From Bacteroidota bacterium (GTDB taxonomy: Bacteria > Bacteroidota > Bacteroidia > Chitinophagales > BACL12), in assembly GCA_016715425.1 (NCBI GenBank), contig JADKAC010000002.1, positions 124,001 through 188,000 of the forward strand: a stretch of 64,000 bases of DNA, read 5' to 3'. Shown here one piece after another: positions 26,088-34,277 of the stretch; positions within the stretch are counted from its first letter, which is position 1, and every line of letters begins with the position of its first letter. The notes below the pieces were generated by a model. It searched no databases. It was not told where the DNA came from and saw nothing but the letters and a program-made list of their open reading frames with translations. The position numbers and the translations under genes are program-made.

Positions 26088-27401
26088 TTATTTCTGTCGG
26101 AAAAATATATTAACAGGCACTCCGGATAAGTTGAAATGTTCCCTCAGTTTATTTTCTAAGAAATTTCGATATGGCTCCCGTATATCTTTCGGATTATTTG
26201 TGAAGAAAGCAAAAGAAGGTGTACGTGCCGGCAATTGTGTGATGTATTTTACTTTGATATGTTTTCCTCTAATGGCAGGTGGCGGATACGCTTCTATCAA
26301 TGGCAATAATTTATCATTCAATTGGGAAGTACTGATTTTTATTTTTTTGTTTTCAAACACCTGCAATGCAGTTTCCATTGCTTTGTAAATCCTGGTTTTA
26401 TCCAAGGCCGAGATAAATATAATCGGCACATCTTTAAATGGTGCTAATCTGTATTTAATATGTTCTTCAAAATATTTCATGCTATTGGTATCCTTCTCCA
26501 CTATATCCCATTTATTTACAAGCACAACTACTCCTTTGCGCTTTCTCACTATTGTACTAAAAATGGTAAGATCCTGACCTTCTATCCCCAAACTTGCATC
26601 TAATATCAGCAGACAAACATCTGCTTCATCAATTGCTTTTATCGCACGAATAACTGTATAGAATTCTATGTTTTCCTTTACTGCACTTTTCTTGCGAATA
26701 CCTGCAGTATCAATCAATAAAAAATCTTTGTTGAACATGCGATAGCGAGTATGAATTGCATCACGAGTAGTGCCTGCAATATCTGTTACAATATTCCGCT
26801 CCTCACCTGTTAATGCATTTATCAAAGTCGATTTACCTACGTTCGGTTGACCAACAATTGCAAACTTTGGCAACTCTGCTAATTCACCGTCTATATCCGA
26901 AACATTATCCGGAATCTCTTTAGCAATTGCGTCCAACAATTCACCCGTTCCACTTCCTGTTATTGAAGAAACAAAATAAATATGTTCGAAACCTGTACTG
27001 TAAAACTCTTGTGCTAATAAAAGCCGGGTAGCATTATCTACTTTATTCACTGCAAGATAAACCCGCTTCTGTACCCTGCGCAATTTATTCAACATGTCTT
27101 CATCCAAATCCGTCATGCCTGTAGTAACGTCCACCATAAAAATTAATAGTGAAGCTTCTTCAATGGCCATATTCACCTGATTGCGAATTGCTTTTTCAAA
27201 CACATCTTCCGAGTGCTCCACAAAACCACCGGTGTCAATCACATCAAATTGTTTTCCATTCCATTCGGAACTTCCATATTGACGATCTCGTGTAACGCCA
27301 CTTATGTCGTCCACGATTGCTTGTCTCTCACCCACCAATCTGTTAAATAAAGTGGATTTGCCAACGTTAGGCCTTCCGATAATTGCGATTGTAAAACTCA
27401 T
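26088..27401 (-). CDS. der: GTPase Der (EngA), ribosome biogenesis
   Basis: A 437-residue tandem GTPase that acts in late 50S assembly. The first G domain has GRPNVGKST, DTGGF and NKVD; the second has GQPNVGKST (about residue 181), DTAGI and NKWD. A KH-like C-terminal domain follows (about 350-437, IKVKYITQLPARTPSFAFF). Length and domain order are standard. It is transcribed leftward and separated from the initiator tRNA by a terminator. Confidence 0.97.
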   Translation of the reverse strand: MSFTIAIIGRPNVGKSTLFNRLVGERQAIVDDISGVTRDRQYGSSEWNGKQFDVIDTGGFVEHSEDVFEKAIRNQVNMAIEEASLLIFMVDVTTGMTDLDEDMLNKLRRVQKRVYLAVNKVDNATRLLLAQEFYSTGFEHIYFVSSITGSGTGELLDAIAKEIPDNVSDIDGELAELPKFAIVGQPNVGKSTLINALTGEERNIVTDIAGTTRDAIHTRYRMFNKDFLLIDTAGIRKKSAVKENIEFYTVIRAIKAIDEADVCLLILDASLGIEGQDLTIFSTIVRKRKGVVVLVNKWDIVEKDTNSMKYFEEHIKYRLAPFKDVPIIFISALDKTRIYKAMETALQVFENKKIKISTSQLNDKLLPLIEAYPPPAIRGKHIKVKYITQLPARTPSFAFFTNNPKDIREPYRNFLENKLREHFNLSGVPVNIFFRQK

Positions 27402-27415
27402 GTTGTTATAATAAA

Positions 27416-27442
27416 AAAGGGCTGAAAAAACTTCAGCCCTTT
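27416..27442 (-). terminator. Intrinsic terminator after the initiator tRNA
   Basis: Stem AAAGGGCTGAA / TTCAGCCCTTT (11 pairs), loop of 5, followed on the minus strand by TTTTTTATTAT. It lies between the tRNA 3' end and the der start codon, so der must have its own promoter or depend on readthrough. Confidence 0.85.
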
Positions 27443-27447
27443 AAATG

Positions 27448-27520
<73 letters not shown>

Positions 27521-27535
27521 GTTTTTTAGCGACAG

Positions 27536-27543
27536 CAAAGATA
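27536..27543 (-). promoter_or_regulatory. Bacteroidota -7 box (TATCTTTG) for tRNA-fMet
   Basis: Minus-strand TATCTTTG, 15 bp before the tRNA 5' end, a fitting distance for a transcript with a short 5' leader. Confidence 0.5.
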
Positions 27544-27585
27544 TGAAATTTTAACCCCATAACAAAGCCTTATGTATTTTTGGCA

Positions 27586-28467
27586 ATGGCCTTTAAATCC
27601 GGATTCGTAAATATCATTGGAAAACCAAATGCAGGAAAATCCACATTGATGAATTTTCTTGTTGGCGAAAGGCTATCCATAATTACTGCTAAAGCACAAA
27701 CAACAAGAAGAAGAATAATCGGCATTGTGAATACAGAAGAAATGCAAATTATTTATTCCGATACGCCGGGCATTGTGCATGATCCCCAATACAAATTACA
27801 TGAACGGATGAACGCACAAATTTATACCGCATTGGAAGATGCAGATGTGCTGATTTATCTTACTACACCCGATGAAGAAATAGAAACTGAGAATACATTT
27901 TTATTGTCGTTTAAAAATATCACTATCCCATTTATTATCGCATTGAATAAAATAGATAAGATAGAAGAAAAAGTTATTGAAGAAAAAATAAAAATGTGGC
28001 AACACACATTTCCAAATGCAAAAGTGTTAGGTATTTCTGCATTGAAAAATAAAAATCTGGAATCATTGCAAACATGTATTCTTGAAAACATTCCGGAACA
28101 TCCCGCTTATTATGATACCGATGCATTGACAGATCTTTCAGAAAGATTTTTTGTTGCGGAAATTATTCGTGAAAAGATATTGGAGCAATATGAAAAAGAA
28201 ATTCCATACTCCGTAGAAGTAATAGTTACCGCATTTAAAGAGAAACCGGATATCACTGTTATCTCTGCCGAAATATATGTAATTCGTGAAACGCAAAAAA
28301 TAATAATAATTGGCAAAGGCGGTAGTGCAATTAAAAAATTAGGAACAGAATCACGTAAAGCAATAGAAGAGTTTATACAGAAAAAAGTATTCTTAGAACT
28401 GCATGTAAAAATAAAAGGCGATTGGAAAAATGATGATCGCATGCTGAAGCATTTTGGTTATGAATAA
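27586..28467 (+). CDS. era: GTPase Era, 16S rRNA/30S maturation
   Basis: A 293-residue GTPase with G1 GKPNAGKST, G2 region TTRRRIIG, G3 DTPG and G4 NKID, followed by the KH RNA-binding domain (IIIIGKGGSAIKKLG). It binds the 3' end of 16S rRNA. I choose ATG at 27586; the open frame begins two codons earlier at a TTG. It is divergent from the tRNA and der, so two conserved ribosome-assembly GTPases lie back to back. Confidence 0.96.
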   Translation: MAFKSGFVNIIGKPNAGKSTLMNFLVGERLSIITAKAQTTRRRIIGIVNTEEMQIIYSDTPGIVHDPQYKLHERMNAQIYTALEDADVLIYLTTPDEEIETENTFLLSFKNITIPFIIALNKIDKIEEKVIEEKIKMWQHTFPNAKVLGISALKNKNLESLQTCILENIPEHPAYYDTDALTDLSERFFVAEIIREKILEQYEKEIPYSVEVIVTAFKEKPDITVISAEIYVIRETQKIIIIGKGGSAIKKLGTESRKAIEEFIQKKVFLELHVKIKGDWKNDDRMLKHFGYE

Positions 28468-28559
28468 ATGCGGATGAAAAAAAATAAATCGTAACTATTT
28501 TTTTATTTCGTGATTTAATCCATCAGTTAACTCTACAACACTTTAAAAAGAACCTTCCC

Positions 28560-28567
28560 TATCTTTG
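28560..28567 (+). promoter_or_regulatory. Bacteroidota -7 box (TATCTTTG) for trxB
   Basis: TATCTTTG lies 29 bp before the trxB ATG in the era-trxB gap; it probably drives trxB-gpx-bshB1. Confidence 0.5.
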
Positions 28568-28596
28568 CAAACTATTCAACTACATTAAAAAAAGAA

Positions 28597-29532
28597 ATGA
28601 GCGAGATTAAATCATGTGTAATAATCGGTTCCGGACCTGCCGGATATACCGCCGCAATTTATGCCGCAAGAGCAAATTTAAAACCGGTGATGTACACAGG
28701 CTTAGAACCCGGCGGTCAGTTAATGCAAACCACTGATGTAGAAAATTACCCGGGATATCCATCAGGAATATTAGGACCTGAAATGATGGAGGATTTTAAA
28801 AAACAAGCAGAAAGATTTGGAACTGATATTCATTTTGGAATAGTGAATAAAGTAGATTTCAGTGGCTCGGTAAAAAAAATGTGGTTAGATAACGGCGAAG
28901 AAATTCAGGCACATAGTGTAATAATTGCAACCGGTGCTACAGCAAAATGGTTAGGATTAGAATCTGAAAAAAGATTAAATGGCAATGGTGTTTCTGCATG
29001 TGCTGTTTGCGATGGTTTCTTTTTTCGCAATCAAATTGTTGCTTTAGTTGGTGGTGGCGATACTGCATGTGAGGAAGCATTATATCTTGCAAAACTTTGC
29101 ACCAAAGTTCACATGCTTGTACGCAAGGATCATTTCAGAGCTTCTAAAATTATGCAGGAGCGTGTGGAAGAAACCGCCAATATCGAAATTCATTGGAACA
29201 CTGAAGTATTAGAAGTTTTAGGTGATACAACTGTAGAAGGTATGCGCATAAAAAATAATATCACCAACGAAGAAAAAGAAATTGCAATCACCGGATTTTT
29301 TGTTGCTATTGGTCATCAACCAAACACTGCAATCTTCAAAGGCATTTTGGATATGGATCAACAGGAATATCTTATTACAAAACCAGGAAGTACAAAAACA
29401 AATATTGCAGGTGTGTTTGCCGCAGGCGATGTACAAGATAAAACTTACAGACAAGCAGTTACTGCTGCAGGTTCAGGATGTATGGCTGCATTGGATGCAG
29501 AAAGATATCTATCAGAATTGGGAATTGAATAA
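28597..29532 (+). CDS. trxB: Thioredoxin reductase (NADPH)
   Basis: A 311-residue low-molecular-weight flavoprotein. It has an FAD-binding GSGPAGYTAAIYAARA near the N-terminus, the redox-active CAVCDG motif (about residues 135-140), the NADPH-binding GGGDTACEEA and the closing FAD contact GVFAAGDVQDKTYRQ. It transfers electrons from NADPH to thioredoxin. A glutathione peroxidase-like gene and a bacillithiol-synthesis gene follow on the same strand, forming a thiol-redox set. Confidence 0.96.
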   Translation: MSEIKSCVIIGSGPAGYTAAIYAARANLKPVMYTGLEPGGQLMQTTDVENYPGYPSGILGPEMMEDFKKQAERFGTDIHFGIVNKVDFSGSVKKMWLDNGEEIQAHSVIIATGATAKWLGLESEKRLNGNGVSACAVCDGFFFRNQIVALVGGGDTACEEALYLAKLCTKVHMLVRKDHFRASKIMQERVEETANIEIHWNTEVLEVLGDTTVEGMRIKNNITNEEKEIAITGFFVAIGHQPNTAIFKGILDMDQQEYLITKPGSTKTNIAGVFAAGDVQDKTYRQAVTAAGSGCMAALDAERYLSELGIE

Positions 29533-29576
29533 ACAATGCACCTTGTGTTCTGTTATTCTTTTCATTCAATACTTAT

Positions 29577-30116
29577 ATGGAAAATTTACCGAAAAACACT
29601 ATTTACAAATTCACAGCAACATCATTGGAAGGAAAAGAAATAGCACTTTCGGAATATGCAGGAAGAGTATTATTGATAGTGAATACTGCAACACATTGCG
29701 GACATGTTGGTCAATTGCAAACATTAGAAAATGTGTATCAGCAATATAAAGAACAGGGATTTGAAATATTGGGTTTTCCCAGTAATCAATTTGCAAATCA
29801 AGAACCATTAGAGGGGAAAGCAATTGGTGAATTTTGTACAAAAAATTATGGTGTAAGTTTTCAACTATTTGATAAAATAAATGTGCGTGGTAAAGATGCA
29901 CATCCACTCTTTAAATTTTTTGGTGATAAAAAACAAAATGGAAAGATTGCAGTGCATCCGTTATGGAATTACTACAAATTTTTAATTGATCGCAATGGTA
30001 ATGTGATTGATTATTTTTTTACTTATACCCAACCGGATAACAAGAGAATTATTAAGGCAATTAAAAAAGCATTGCACACATCACCGGCAAATGCAAAACC
30101 TACATTTGCGCATTAA
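29577..30116 (+). CDS. Glutathione peroxidase-family thiol peroxidase
   Basis: A 179-residue peroxidase of the GPx fold. The peroxidatic Cys lies in NTATHCGHVGQ (Cys rather than selenocysteine; the usual KCGF is replaced by HCGH). The family signatures FPSNQFANQEP and WNYYKFLIDRNG (with the active-site Gln and Trp) are present. Bacterial Cys-type members generally use thioredoxin rather than glutathione, which fits its position 44 bp downstream of trxB. The likely substrates are hydrogen peroxide and organic hydroperoxides. Confidence 0.9.
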   Translation: MENLPKNTIYKFTATSLEGKEIALSEYAGRVLLIVNTATHCGHVGQLQTLENVYQQYKEQGFEILGFPSNQFANQEPLEGKAIGEFCTKNYGVSFQLFDKINVRGKDAHPLFKFFGDKKQNGKIAVHPLWNYYKFLIDRNGNVIDYFFTYTQPDNKRIIKAIKKALHTSPANAKPTFAH

Positions 30117-30125
30117 CTTTATGAA

Positions 30126-30842
30126 ATGAAAATTAATATACTTGCTTTTGGCGTGCATCCCGATGATGTAGAATTAGGTTGTGGTGGTTTATTATTAAAT
30201 GAAAATAAGAATGGAAAAACTACCGGCATCATTGATATTACACAAGGTGAAATGGGAACACGAGGAACAGTTGAAATCAGATTGCAGGAAGCAAAAGATG
30301 CAGCAAAAATTCTGGGTGCATCAGTGCGTGAAAATTTAAACCTGGAAGATGCTTTTTTTGAAAATAACCGTAAATCGAAATTGCGTGTAATTGAAATGAT
30401 AAGAAAGTATCAACCCGATGTAGTTATTTGCAATGCACTATGGGATCGTCATCCTGATCACGGTCGCAGTAATCAATTAGTGGAAGATGCATGTTTCTTA
30501 TCCGGATTATTTAAAATTGAAACTACACTTGAAAATATAAAGCAGAAACCCTGGCGACCAAACTTAGTTTTACATTATATTCAAGATAGATTTATAACTC
30601 CTGCTTTTGTAGTAGATGTAACTGATGTTTGGGAAAAAAGAATGGATGCAATTTTAGCACATAAGAGTCAGGTGTATAATCCTGCATCCGATGAACCTAA
30701 AACATATATTGCTTCAAAAGCTTTTATGGAAAATATTAATTCCAGAGCTATGGAATTTGGAAGACCTTGCGGATTTCAATATGCCGAAGGATATACTTGT
30801 AAAAAAACTATTGGCTTGAAAAATATTGATGCTTTGTATTGA
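30126..30842 (+). CDS. bshB1: Bacillithiol biosynthesis deacetylase BshB1
   Basis: A 238-residue zinc deacetylase of the LmbE/PIG-L family. It carries the metal site HPDDVELGCGG near the N-terminus and DRHPDHGRSN in the middle, and the C-terminal EFGRPCGFQYAEG characteristic of BshB1. It removes acetyl from N-acetylglucosaminyl-malate on the way to bacillithiol, the low-molecular-weight thiol of many Firmicutes and Bacteroidota. BshA and BshC are not in the window. It begins 9 bp after the peroxidase gene. Confidence 0.93.
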   Translation: MKINILAFGVHPDDVELGCGGLLLNENKNGKTTGIIDITQGEMGTRGTVEIRLQEAKDAAKILGASVRENLNLEDAFFENNRKSKLRVIEMIRKYQPDVVICNALWDRHPDHGRSNQLVEDACFLSGLFKIETTLENIKQKPWRPNLVLHYIQDRFITPAFVVDVTDVWEKRMDAILAHKSQVYNPASDEPKTYIASKAFMENINSRAMEFGRPCGFQYAEGYTCKKTIGLKNIDALY

Positions 30843-30892
30843 TTCAAGTCTTGATTAATAAATAATCTTCATTCAAGTTTTATCAAATAAAA

Positions 30893-30918
30893 AAACCCCA
30901 CCATGAAAGGTAGGGTTT
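30893..30918 (-). terminator. Intrinsic terminator after rplS (shared 3' end with bshB1)
   Basis: Stem AAACCC-ACC / GGT-GGGTTT with one C-A mismatch and loop ATGAAA. The minus strand runs into a T-rich tail (TTTTTTTATTTG). It probably stops leftward transcription of the rpsP-rimM-trmD-rplS operon; the plus-strand tail is weaker. Confidence 0.8.
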
Positions 30919-30936
30919 CCGTTTATTTCGAATAAT

Positions 30937-31302
30937 TTATTCCGCTGCTGTAGTAATTGTTCTGTTTTCTTTAATACGTGCGCTCTTACCTTTCAATCCT
31001 CTCAGATAGAAAATTCTGCTACGACGCACTTTACCTACCTTGTTCAATTCTATCTTCTCAATATTAGGTGAGAATAAAGGGAAAATTCTTTCTACACCAA
31101 TTCCGTTAGAAATTTTCCGAACAGTAAATGTTTGAGTACGACCTCTTCCTTTTTTCTGTAGCACATCACCACGAAATAACTGGATACGGCTCTTATCACC
31201 TTCCACAATTTTATAGTGTACAGTTACATTATCGCCTCCTTTAAATTGGGGCATATCTCTCGATGGTATTAATTCTGTTTCAAGATTTTTAAGCAGTTCC
31301 AT
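30937..31302 (-). CDS. rplS: 50S ribosomal protein L19
   Basis: About 121 residues beginning MELLKNLETELIPSRDMPQF. The core has FKGGDNVTVHYKI, IQLFRGDVLQKKGRG and GVERIFPLFSPNI, with RRSRIFYLRGLKGKSARIKE at the end, all typical of L19. An upstream ATG at 31329 would add nine residues but would overlap the -7 box, so I use 31302. It is the last gene of the rpsP-rimM-trmD-rplS operon, although the 66-bp gap and promoter box suggest extra independent transcription. Confidence 0.95.
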   Translation of the reverse strand: MELLKNLETELIPSRDMPQFKGGDNVTVHYKIVEGDKSRIQLFRGDVLQKKGRGRTQTFTVRKISNGIGVERIFPLFSPNIEKIELNKVGKVRRSRIFYLRGLKGKSARIKENRTITTAAE

Positions 31303-31326
31303 ATTATAGCTTTTAAAAGTGGAAGG

Positions 31327-31334
31327 CAAAGGTA
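31327..31334 (-). promoter_or_regulatory. Bacteroidota -7 box (TACCTTTG) for rplS
   Basis: Minus-strand TACCTTTG, 24 bp before the chosen rplS start, with a TTG about 21 bp further upstream that could be the -33 element. Confidence 0.5.
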
Positions 31335-31367
31335 CAAATTGCAGTTTCTAATTACAAGCAACTATAA

Positions 31368-32045
31368 TTATTCTTCTAATAATCCTGGTCTGCGTTGTTT
31401 TGTTCGTTCCATTGCCTGCTCATATCGCCAATTTTCAATGTTTGCTGTATGGCCGCTCAGCAATATATCCGGCACTTTCCAACCATTAAATTCAGCAGGT
31501 CGGGTATAAACCGGTGGTGATAATAAATTATCCTGAAAAGAATCGCTGAGAGCAGATGTTTCATCATTTAATACTCCGGGCAATAATCTCCCGATAGAAT
31601 CCACCAACACTGCGGCTGCCAATTCACCACCACTAAGTACATAATTGCCAATGGATATTTCTCTTGTTATTAAATGTTCCCGCACTCTCTCATCCACACC
31701 TTTATAATGACCACAAAGCAGCAGCAAATTATTTTTTAAAGAAAGATTATTTGCCAACGGTTGATCCAATAATTCACCGTCGGGAGATAAATAAATGACG
31801 TCATCATATTTTCTTTCCAATTGAAGCGCATTCACACAATTAAAAATCGGCTCTATCATCATCACCATTCCTGCGCCACCACCAAACTGATAATCATCTA
31901 CTTGCTTATGATTAAATGTGCTATAATCTCTGAGATTAATAAGATTTACTTCTAATAAACCTTTCTCTTTTGCCCGTTTCATAATACTATGATTCAGTGG
32001 GCTCTGTAATAATTCAGGTAGAACGGTAATAATATCGATTCGCAT
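31368..32045 (-). CDS. trmD: tRNA (guanine-N1-)-methyltransferase TrmD
   Basis: 225 residues from ATG at 32045 (MRIDIITVLPELLQSPL). It has the SPOUT-knot AdoMet site LLCGHYKGVDERV, then ISIGNYVLSGGELAA and the C-terminal helix LLSGHTANIENWR. It methylates G37 of tRNAs to prevent frameshifting. The frame runs on without a stop into rimM as a 401-residue open frame, but the junction is a frameshift in rimM rather than a true fusion (see rimM). Operon order is conserved. Confidence 0.93.
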   Translation of the reverse strand: MRIDIITVLPELLQSPLNHSIMKRAKEKGLLEVNLINLRDYSTFNHKQVDDYQFGGGAGMVMMIEPIFNCVNALQLERKYDDVIYLSPDGELLDQPLANNLSLKNNLLLLCGHYKGVDERVREHLITREISIGNYVLSGGELAAAVLVDSIGRLLPGVLNDETSALSDSFQDNLLSPPVYTRPAEFNGWKVPDILLSGHTANIENWRYEQAMERTKQRRPGLLEE

Positions 32046-32056
32046 TACAATAGAAT

Positions 32057-32573
32057 TTAAATATCCAAGATACCTTCCGGCGCCTGAATGAAAAGAATTT
32101 GCTTTTTTTAAGTCCGTTTTTAAAATCAGGTTGGGATGCAATGCAAGTAACAATTCCTTTTCATTAAAATTAAGAGTTACCAAATCATAATCCCCCATTG
32201 AAGTTACATTTAAAATAACTCCAAGTTCACCCAGATTACTATCTACAATTAAAAATCCTACAAATTCAGAATCCAATTCTTCTTCTTCTTCAGGCAATAC
32301 ATATTCTAAATTTCCAAACACTGGTTTTTTGGTGAGAACAGCGGCATCTTCTTTAGTATTGATGTCTTCCAGTTTTATTAATGTATCACCATTTTCAAAA
32401 TAATCTATCTCCTCAATAAAATAGGGAATATGATTTTCAGAAAATAAAAAAAAGAGTGCTTCCGATTTCGAAAGCACTCTAATATTTTCATTGAATTGAA
32501 TACGCAAAAAACCTTTTACCCCATGGGTGCGCAAAGAATAACCGACCTCGATTAACGAACCGGAAATCAACAC
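32057..32573 (-). CDS. rimM: Ribosome maturation factor RimM (one-base frameshift near the end)
   Basis: 16S rRNA processing factor that binds S19. The N-terminal barrel has LIEVGYSLRTHGVKGFLRI and the PRC-barrel half is FVGFLIVDSNLGELGVI. An A7 run on the minus strand (32102-32109 region), where A6 is expected, shifts the frame. Read correctly, the protein ends QILFIQAPEGILDI, the usual RimM tail, at a stop at 32057-32059, 11 bp before trmD, for 171 aa. The start is GTG at 32573, directly abutting the rpsP stop. Confidence 0.9.
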
Positions 32574-33203
32574 TTATTCTTTTACAGGCTCTTCAGCAGT
32601 ATTTTCTTCCGCTGATTTTTCTTCTTGAACATCACTTGCAGGCTCTTCATTTGAAGCTTCTGTAGCAGGTGTTTCCACTTCTGCTGTTGCAGCTTCCTCC
32701 GCTGCTTTAGCTTCTGCTGCTGCTGCATCTTCCGCAGCCTTGGCATCGGCTATAACTTTTGCATCTGCTTCTTCTTTATCTCTACGCTTAGCATCAATGC
32801 GATCCTTCTCATCTGATTTCGCTTTTGCTGCTCTGTCTTCAATCATTTTCACATGATCACTAACAGCACCATGATGGCCACGTTCCCAATCCATAAATTT
32901 TTCATCCACCTGCTCTTGCGTTAATGCACCTTTTTTCAATCCACGTAATAAATGTTTTTTGTAAAGCACCCCTTTGTATTTCAGAATTGCATTTACAGTA
33001 GTGGAAGGTTCTGCACCTTGTAATAACCACATTAGTGCTTTATCTACGTCCAATGTAATTTGTGCAGGAACTTTAGTAGGATTATAAGAACCTAATCTCT
33101 CAATAAATCTACCGTCTCTGGGTGAAGTGTTGTGCGCTGCTACGATATGATAGAAAGGCGCTTTTGTGCGACCGTGTCGCTGTAATCTTAATCTAACTGA
33201 CAT
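32574..33203 (-). CDS. rpsP: 30S ribosomal protein S16 with long acidic C-terminal extension
   Basis: Residues 1-85 are canonical S16 (MSVRLRLQRHGRTKAPFYHI; GRFIERLGSYNP; ALMWLLQGAEPSTTV). Residues about 86-209 form an extension: first a basic helical part (HLLRGLKKGALTQEQVDEKF), then a charged Lys/Asp helix, then an Ala/Glu-rich tail (AAEEAATAEVETPATEA). S16 is about 80-90 residues in most bacteria; extended forms are known in Bacteroidota. It is the first gene of the rpsP-rimM-trmD-rplS operon. Confidence 0.95.
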   Translation of the reverse strand: MSVRLRLQRHGRTKAPFYHIVAAHNTSPRDGRFIERLGSYNPTKVPAQITLDVDKALMWLLQGAEPSTTVNAILKYKGVLYKKHLLRGLKKGALTQEQVDEKFMDWERGHHGAVSDHVKMIEDRAAKAKSDEKDRIDAKRRDKEEADAKVIADAKAAEDAAAAEAKAAEEAATAEVETPATEASNEEPASDVQEEKSAEENTAEEPVKE

Positions 33204-33323
33204 GTTTCAATAATTAATATTGTTAAAAAATATCCCGGAATAATCGTATAAAACGACGATCGGGAATTGAGGTGCGAAGTTAATAATTAATACCTAAAAT
33301 TTTTAATAGTCTGTAGAATTTGA

Positions 33324-34277
33324 CTATTGCAACCAATGCTGAAGCGATACTCCCAATAATTTTTCTAATTGCTCCACATCCTCTTTATAGTAATTAATCA
33401 ACCAACTTTTTTCCTCTGGGGAAATTAAAGGGATATTATCTTTTGTATAGATCAAAGATTTAATACGTGATTTTAATGAGTCGGGAAATAATTTTTTTGA
33501 TAATCCGTAAATTCCTGTTTGTGTCAACCAATAATTTAATTTTCCAAAACGAGGTAAACCTGCTTCATTATATTTCATACTCATATCCAAAGAAAAATCT
33601 GCATCCACACCAATGAATGCAAATAACTTTTTCATTACCACAGCAGGATCTTTTTTATAATCATCATACAGAATTACATGCACTTGATTCTTTGAAAAAA
33701 TATCAAAATAATTTTTTACCTGCGGATAATATTTTCCTACTTCCAAATACAAATGACTTACACCCCAGCCCTTATCTTTTTTATCTTGATCATTCTGAAT
33801 TTCAAGCAACAAATCTTTGGTAATAATTTTTCCGAGTTTAAGATTCATCAGATATTGAGAAAACAAACGATCAATCGGATTGCGCAATATCATTACAATT
33901 TTTGCTTCTGGCAATTGCGCATGAATGGCATTTGCCGTATTGGGGCAATACAAATAAGAATTACTTATCTCACCAATTGCTTTTTGCTCTTTTACATCTC
34001 TGAATAATTTTTGATATTGCTGCCAGGTACGGACATGTGCAATATGAATTTTTTTATCCATCGGACCATCCAGATATTTATCGAGATTATGATCTATATC
34101 CTGTTTATAATCCACATTGAATTTATCAAACAACATATCTGCGTCGCTGAAGAAATTTGTTTCCTTCACAGGCGACATAAAAATTTCAGGATGCTGATTT
34201 AAATATTCATGCAAGGAAGTGGTACCGGCCTTTACCGCACCTACCACCAGAAATGTTGGAAGTTTTAAATTACTCAC
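33324..34277 (-). CDS. Sulfotransferase, polysaccharide locus (copy 1)
   Basis: A 317-residue cytoplasmic PAPS-dependent sulfotransferase. The 5'-phosphosulfate loop is VVGAVKAGTTSLHEYLNQHP (residues 11-30), and the 3'-phosphate site is LRNPIDRLFSQYLM. Downstream, LYLEVGKYYPQVKNYFDIF and the closing YYKEDVEQLEKLLG are typical of the heparan-type Sulfotransfer_1 family. The start is GTG, overlapping the previous gene's stop by 4 bp, so it is translationally coupled. It is the last gene of the leftward polysaccharide locus and most similar in layout to the copy at 36042. Confidence 0.9.
   Translation of the reverse strand: MSNLKLPTFLVVGAVKAGTTSLHEYLNQHPEIFMSPVKETNFFSDADMLFDKFNVDYKQDIDHNLDKYLDGPMDKKIHIAHVRTWQQYQKLFRDVKEQKAIGEISNSYLYCPNTANAIHAQLPEAKIVMILRNPIDRLFSQYLMNLKLGKIITKDLLLEIQNDQDKKDKGWGVSHLYLEVGKYYPQVKNYFDIFSKNQVHVILYDDYKKDPAVVMKKLFAFIGVDADFSLDMSMKYNEAGLPRFGKLNYWLTQTGIYGLSKKLFPDSLKSRIKSLIYTKDNIPLISPEEKSWLINYYKEDVEQLEKLLGVSLQHWLQ

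Noticed and set aside
31368..32573. Genuine RimM-TrmD fusion protein
   Set aside because: The normal RimM C-terminus and stop codon are present in the adjacent frame and the switch lies on a homopolymer A run, so two separate genes are more likely.
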